Source: Thiothrix winogradskyi (GTDB taxonomy: Bacteria > Pseudomonadota > Gammaproteobacteria > Thiotrichales > Thiotrichaceae). Taken from it: a DNA stretch of 64,000 nt. A program made the position numbers and the translations under genes. Location: assembly GCF_021650935.1 (NCBI RefSeq), contig NZ_CP091244.1, positions 2,294,001 to 2,358,000 on the forward strand. The letters are read 5' to 3'. Positions 60,380 through 64,000 of this stretch are shown here, piece by piece. A model generated the notes under the pieces. It saw nothing but the letters and a program-made list of their open reading frames with translations, searched no databases and was not told the origin of the DNA. Every line of letters starts with the position of its first letter. Within the stretch, counting starts at the first letter, position 1.

Positions 60380-60813
60380 TTCAAGACAGTCATCCCCAAC
60401 ACTTTGGCAGATTCATTCAAATGCTTGTCAAAACAGGCAAACATCAACGGCTGCGGCATGATTTGCAAGCTAATCGCTTCCGCCGCCGCCAAATGAATGC
60501 TGTCGTAACCCCGCAAGCCAAACTGATCCGCCAGATTGCCCGCCCGTTTGACCAGCATTTCAGTGGGCAAAATCACATTCAGCGTTTGCCAATCGTTGTC
60601 GATGACGGGCAACAGTTGGGCTTTTTGGGGGGCATTCAGACGTTGCATACGCTGCGCTTTTGCCAAGGCTGCGCGTAATTCGGCATAGGCAATCAGGTGG
60701 GTGCAAGTTTGTTCCGCTTGTTCAACCGCTGTATGGACTGCTTCTGAACCGTCTTCTTCCACATACAGTTTCAGCCATGCGGAGGTGTCGAGATAGAGTA
60801 GGGGGATGTTCAT
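60376..60813 (-). CDS. PIN-domain (VapC-like) toxin
   Basis: 145 residues. Acidic positions: LLYLDTSAWLKLYVEE (D), AYAELRAALAKAQ (E), GYDSIHLAAAEA (D). A complete PIN ribonuclease. The stop overlaps the UPF0175 stop tail-to-tail; the start overlaps the antitoxin stop by 4 bp. Confidence 0.9.
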   Translation of the reverse strand: MNIPLLYLDTSAWLKLYVEEDGSEAVHTAVEQAEQTCTHLIAYAELRAALAKAQRMQRLNAPQKAQLLPVIDNDWQTLNVILPTEMLVKRAGNLADQFGLRGYDSIHLAAAEAISLQIMPQPLMFACFDKHLNESAKVLGMTVLN

Positions 60814-61088
60814 GCCCGGTCTTCCAGCAGCAAATCACTCAACGACGCACCTTCGGTTAAGCGGATACGCTGCGCAGCAGGTAAGCCCAGTTTTTTGCCA
60901 GCTTGCCCACGCCGTACCCATGCTAATTTATCCAGCGGTTGTGAGACGCGAAGTTGCAAGTTGGGTGCTAGGCGCGTCAAACGTGCTACCGGATTGCCGT
61001 GGGTGGTGACGATGATTTCTTCACCTGCTTGGGCGTATTTCAGGTATTCAGAAAAGCGGTTTTTGAGTTCGCGGACAGCAACGTGCAT
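60810..61088 (-). CDS. Phd/YefM-type antitoxin
   Basis: 92 residues. MHVAVRELKNRFSEYLKYAQ and EIIVTTHGNPVARLTRLAP are the standard Phd/YefM N-terminus for DNA binding. The C-terminus would cover the PIN active site. It partners the adjacent VapC-like gene. Confidence 0.92.
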   Translation of the reverse strand: MHVAVRELKNRFSEYLKYAQAGEEIIVTTHGNPVARLTRLAPNLQLRVSQPLDKLAWVRRGQAGKKLGLPAAQRIRLTEGASLSDLLLEDRA

Positions 61089-61200
61089 AACGGTTATCTC
61101 ATTTGTGGCTATATTTTAAAATTGTAGCCACAAGTGAGAGTGTTTACAAGTGCGGAGAATCGCTGTAGTTCAGACTGATTTGCGGCAAGGTCTTCGACGA

Positions 61201-61371
61201 TTATTGTGGCTGGATGCGTGGTTTACGCGGCATACGGGTGACGGATTTGCGGCCTGCCTGTGTTTGACGCTGGCGCATTTCTTCACAGATTTTGTGCAGG
61301 TCGTAGTCTAACCGTTTGGCGTATTCTTCACGGATGTGGTGCATTTCTTCCACAATTGTGTCTTGTAACAT
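61201..61371 (-). CDS. 56-residue helical protein beside a vapC remnant
   Basis: MLQDTIVEEMHHIREEYAKR then LDYDLHKICEEMRQRQTQAG, ending in a basic RMPRKPRIQPQ tail. Small helical proteins with the pattern IVEEVR..REE.A...NYDL.AI often lie next to PIN genes in toxin-antitoxin loci. The ATG at 61371 follows the decayed vapC by 13 bp. Real gene judged from conservation of this pattern; the partner is broken. Confidence 0.65.
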   Translation of the reverse strand: MLQDTIVEEMHHIREEYAKRLDYDLHKICEEMRQRQTQAGRKSVTRMPRKPRIQPQ

Positions 61372-61384
61372 GGTTAGTCCCTCA

Positions 61385-61573
61385 TCAAACCGTATCCAAA
61401 CTGATTCCCAAAAAGCGGAAGTCTTTCAGATTGAATGTGAACAGCGTCAGGTTGTGGCGTTGGGCTGTAGCGGCAATGAGTGCATCGGCCAGCAATTTTT
61501 GGTGTTGCTGGAGTTCGCGCTTGTTGCGTACCTCGTAGGCAATTTCCATATCCGTGACGGCAGAAATGCACAT
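61385..61573 (-). pseudogene. truncated PIN toxin (vapC) remnant
   Basis: The open frame covers CISAVTDMEIAYEVRNKREL then ADALIAATAQRHNLTLFTFN and LKDFRFLGIS. The N-terminal strand with the first Asp is absent, and about 35 residues seem to be deleted between EVRNKRELQQHQ and DALIAATA. The usual length is ~130 residues, here 62. The upstream DUF2281 gene is intact. Confidence 0.8.
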
Positions 61574-61579
61574 TCAGGA

Positions 61580-61831
61580 TCATAGGGTGTAACGCGGTTT
61601 TCTGGCGTTGCGCAGGTATTCCTCAGTGCGGGGCATATCCTGACGGTTTGCCCACATACCGAAACCGGGCAGGGGTTTTTCTTCTTTGCTTGGGGTTTCC
61701 TCAGCGGTAGCAGCCAGTTTTTTCAGTTTGGCTTGCAGGTATTCAAGAAAATCCAGCACTTCCCGCGCTTGTTCTTCCGGCAAGGTTTTGGCGCGTTCGT
61801 AGATGAGGTCGGCGGTGGTTATGGTGTTCAT
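61580..61831 (-). CDS. DUF2281-type antitoxin
   Basis: 83 residues: LIYERAKTLPEEQAREVLDF is the typical VapB/DUF2281 helical N-terminus, followed by a linker and PRTEEYLRNARKPRYTL. Its toxin partner is the decayed PIN gene just downstream, so it may be an orphan antitoxin. Confidence 0.8.
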   Translation of the reverse strand: MNTITTADLIYERAKTLPEEQAREVLDFLEYLQAKLKKLAATAEETPSKEEKPLPGFGMWANRQDMPRTEEYLRNARKPRYTL

Positions 61832-61894
61832 GGTTGCCTCCTTGGGTATCTTGTTGCCATTGTAGCGGTTTTGAATGCTGCCGATGTAGACATA

Positions 61895-62290
61895 TTAGGT
61901 TACTTTGGGCTGTGAAATGTATTTGTGGAGGCATAACCCTTCAACAACTTCAAAGTGTTTGGCATTTCCCGTTGCCAACGCCAGCCCGTATTCCAACGCG
62001 GTTGCTGCAATCAGTGCGTCGGCAAGTTGCATGGAATGGCTATGGAAATAGCGGCGAACCAAGGCTACGGCGCGTTCTGAAATACTGTCATTGATAGACA
62101 GGCGCGATACCGCCATGTTTTTGAGTGTTTTGTCGATGGCTTGTGCTTCACGCTTGTTTTTCGCACCCTGAATCAGTTCCATGTAGGTCACATCAGAAAT
62201 GGCGAGGTCATCGAAGCTGTCCAGAAATGCGCTGGCGTGCGGGTTTTTGCGTGTTACCCAAATCAGTACATCGGTATCAACCAAAATCAA
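61895..62290 (-). CDS. PIN-domain (VapC-like) toxin
   Basis: 131 residues from TTG 62290, which overlaps the antitoxin stop and starts MILVDTDVLIWVTRKNPHAS. Acidic ligands: DTDVLI, VTYMELIQGAKNK, QLADALIAATA. The longer frame is not used because it would read through the antitoxin gene. Complete PIN domain. Confidence 0.88.
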   Translation of the reverse strand: MILVDTDVLIWVTRKNPHASAFLDSFDDLAISDVTYMELIQGAKNKREAQAIDKTLKNMAVSRLSINDSISERAVALVRRYFHSHSMQLADALIAATALEYGLALATGNAKHFEVVEGLCLHKYISQPKVT

Positions 62291-62529
62291 AAGCGTGACC
62301 TCCGCAGATGGCGGACGTAGGCGGCGGGGTCTGCCATTTCTGCGCGGTCTTGCCATAAGCCGTAGAGTGGCGTATCGCTCCAACTGGTTTTGCGTTTCCC
62401 AGCAGTTTTGGTGGCTGGTTTGACAGGGTAGCGGCTGCGAATAAATTCGATGTAGTGCAATACTTCGCGTTGAGCACTTTCAGGCAAGCCGCGAGTCTGC
62501 TGGGCGATTTGTTGCTCCAAGGTTTGCAT
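62287..62529 (-). CDS. DUF2281-type antitoxin
   Basis: 80 residues: MQTLEQQIAQQTRGLPESAQ then REVLHYIEFIRSRY is a DUF2281 start; the C-terminal end (YVRHLRRSRF) is basic. It pairs with the PIN gene overlapping its stop. Similar to, but not the same as, the antitoxins at 49983 and 61580. Confidence 0.88.
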   Translation of the reverse strand: MQTLEQQIAQQTRGLPESAQREVLHYIEFIRSRYPVKPATKTAGKRKTSWSDTPLYGLWQDRAEMADPAAYVRHLRRSRF

Positions 62530-62838
62530 GGTGTCGTCGTCCCGAAAACTGTGTTGACAGTTAGTATAAGGGGCTTTTTAGGAATTGCCAAAAGCTAAAG
62601 GATTTAGGCAACTTCGCTGGAAATGTCCAGTTCCGGTAAACTTTTGGATGGCGGCAAGCCTGCGTTCGGCTGCATTTTCAAAAAATGTAAATTTTTATGG
62701 CAAATTGCTGGACTTTACATCAAATCTTTTCGTAATATTCACCATTCATTCATTTTATTGAAGCTGCCTTGTTGGGCTAAACAGGTAAGCGGCTGACTCT
62801 ACCAGTTTTTCAGTAGATTTTTGTTTTTAGGGGCTTTC
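62530..62838. other. 309-bp intergenic stretch
   Basis: Between the divergent antitoxin gene and the membrane protein gene. TTGACAGTTAGTATAA near the antitoxin start resembles promoter sequence; otherwise no repeat, hairpin or coding frame was recognised. Confidence 0.5.
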
Positions 62839-63456
62839 ATGTCATTTGCTGATTCGTTTGAACGCAAGTTTTTGTTCGTGCTTACCCGTGGGCTGGCATT
62901 GCTGTTTATCTTTGGCTTATTGGCAGCGATCGTGATTGGGGGAATCATCGTTAGCGATAAGTTGATGCCGAAAGAGTCAACAAGCGTTTCAGCGCAAGAA
63001 GTCGTGGATGCTATTGCGCCGCCTCTGCCAGAGACACCTGTCACTTCTGATGCTTCTTCGGCTGTGGCTTCACCCCCGCCAGACCCCATGATCTTACCCG
63101 GTATCAAGCTGCCATTTGTTTTGCAGAAACATTTCAGTGCGCCCGAACGTATCAAGGTGTTACGTGACTGGTTATCAGGGTTGGATACCAGTCAACGGCA
63201 AGTTTTTCTGGAGGAAATGGCAGCAGCCGTTACGGAAGCGGAAAGCCGGGGTGTTGATGCGCTGGAAGCGGTCAACAAATACAAGGAAATCAAGTTTGAC
63301 AAGCTGAAGCAGGAAGAATTGGCAGCGGCTAAATTGGCAACGCAACGGATGACTTATGCGGGTGTAGCGTTTGGTGCCATTTTGTTGATTGCCTTGTTTA
63401 GCCTGATTCTGGTGTTGCTGGCGATTGAGCGTAATACCCGTCGGGGGCAAGCATGA
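62839..63456 (+). CDS. membrane protein of unknown function, first gene of a pair
   Basis: 205 residues from the ATG at 62839 (the frame extends to a TTG at 62821, without a better ribosome site). Membrane helices at about 18-42 (GLALLFIFGLLAAIVIGGII) and near the C-terminus (GVAFGAILLIALFSLILVLL), with a Pro-rich and helical periplasmic segment between. The stop overlaps the next gene's ATG by 4 bp. Confidence 0.75.
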   Translation: MSFADSFERKFLFVLTRGLALLFIFGLLAAIVIGGIIVSDKLMPKESTSVSAQEVVDAIAPPLPETPVTSDASSAVASPPPDPMILPGIKLPFVLQKHFSAPERIKVLRDWLSGLDTSQRQVFLEEMAAAVTEAESRGVDALEAVNKYKEIKFDKLKQEELAAAKLATQRMTYAGVAFGAILLIALFSLILVLLAIERNTRRGQA

Positions 63457-64000
63457 AACGGATCGTGATAGGCTTGTTGTTGGGCACGGTATTGGTTGCC
63501 TGCAACGAATCAGCCGAAAACAAGCAGGCAAATTCAACCGAGCGTTTCCCCGGTTTTACCCAAGTTGGCACGGATGGGGCGAGTGCTCGTTTGTATATCG
63601 ACCTGAGCAGCATCAAGCAATCCGACAATCTGGTGCAACTCAAACTGGTGAAGGCACTGGATGCTGGGTATGTGATTCAGGATGCGATCACCAACTGTAA
63701 CGACAGTTTCAAGGCGTTGGAAGGTGTGCAGTATCGGGATGACGGTACAAGCGACAAGCAATATCCGGGCGATGAGCAGCCGTTACCGTTTGCGAGTAAA
63801 CCGGATATTGCCGCTTTGGTAAAAAAGGCGTGTGACAAGGCGGGTGTAGCGCAGCAGGTGGCTACGCCTGCGGTTGAAAAACCAAGGTCTGAGGACAAGC
63901 CAAAGACTGCGGAAAGTGCTTTGCCCGAAGAAACACCCGATAAGCTGAAAACCCGTGCCGGGTTGCTGGAAATAGCGCGTAGTGACTTCAATTCACCGCC
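63453..64000 (+). CDS. lipoprotein, partial at the window end
   Basis: MKRIVIGLLLGTVLVACNES is a lipoprotein signal with the lipobox VLVAC. The mature part has ARLYIDLSSIKQSDNLVQLK and a conserved-looking AITNCNDSFKALEGVQY, similar to surface-adhesion-like or DUF-type stress proteins, followed by a Lys/Glu/Pro-rich segment. It continues beyond the window. It is translationally coupled to the membrane protein gene, so the two probably form one envelope complex. Confidence 0.75.
   Translation, partial: MKRIVIGLLLGTVLVACNESAENKQANSTERFPGFTQVGTDGASARLYIDLSSIKQSDNLVQLKLVKALDAGYVIQDAITNCNDSFKALEGVQYRDDGTSDKQYPGDEQPLPFASKPDIAALVKKACDKAGVAQQVATPAVEKPRSEDKPKTAESALPEETPDKLKTRAGLLEIARSDFNSP

Noticed and set aside
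1..64000. CRISPR arrays, rRNA and tRNA genes
   Set aside because: No regularly spaced short direct repeats with unique spacers and no recognisable rRNA or tRNA sequence were seen on reading; a dedicated tRNA search was not possible.

Overview
The window looks like a chromosomal segment of a free-living, sulfur- and iron-handling gammaproteobacterium, most likely of the Thiothrix/Thiolinea type. This is inferred from gene content and protein character, not from a marker gene; no rRNA or tRNA gene was recognised. Most genes have moderately high GC and gammaproteobacterial-type proteins. The exceptions are AT-rich accessory patches at about 2.4-3.5 kb and 51.6-55.4 kb.

Layout. 0-2.3 kb: ferric-iron ABC transporter genes (permease end and binding protein) divergent from an ETHE1-type persulfide dioxygenase. 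2.4-4.6 kb: an AT-rich unknown gene and an AlbA/Schlafen-type regulator. 4.8-7.9 kb: two secreted enzymes, an S8 protease and a GH26 glycosidase. 7.9-16.2 kb: a CpxRA-like two-component system, small genes, a DUF4405 membrane protein and a NodT/MacA/MacB efflux operon. TTTAC-N5-TTTAC direct repeats that match the CpxR box lie in front of both the regulator and the efflux operon. 16.2-22.7 kb: an iron-acquisition block (LbtU-like porin, DUF1513, imelysin, DUF1111 dihaem protein, second imelysin, HemP, Bfd) under a Fur-like box, with palindromic repeats, one of which is translated in frame. 22.7-25.6 kb: a HIT-like protein and an AAA/PD-(D/E)XK protein. 25.7-28.7 kb: a complementary bacterioferritin pair, a dihaem peroxidase, and a manganese riboswitch upstream of an UPF0016 exporter. 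28.9-36.5 kb: a toxin-antitoxin pair, a decayed second fbpA, PiuC-like hydroxylase, Fiu-like receptor, an FMN hydroxy-acid dehydrogenase and exbB-exbD-tonB. 36.5-44.5 kb: intradiol dioxygenase-like protein, KatG, an unusual envelope operon (BON/OmpA protein, 32-residue membrane peptide, AHNAK-like repeat protein), and a dihaem peroxidase behind an FNR-like box. 44.6-47.7 kb: YiiX-like protein and FadE.

47.7-57.9 kb: two queuosine loci (queD triple fusion-queE, and queC) that share a conserved leader, with an accessory island between them. The island holds a 335-bp duplication flanking a toxin-antitoxin pair, HigBA, DUF2283/DUF4258 remnants, a CoiA-like protein, and a 1.6-kb insertion sequence. 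The insertion sequence has a 9-bp target duplication and splits a zinc-ribbon/DUF2569/ankyrin gene. 58-60 kb: an EF-G paralogue. 60-62.5 kb: a dense run of intact and decayed toxin-antitoxin modules. 62.8-64 kb: two linked envelope proteins, the last cut by the window end.

The common theme is iron and redox homeostasis: two uptake routes, two storage subunits, haem peroxidases, catalase, Fur-like sites and Mn export. Accessory DNA is concentrated in the second half. The least expected items are the AHNAK-like envelope operon, the triple QueD fusion with its duplicated 5' end, and the precisely datable IS disruption.
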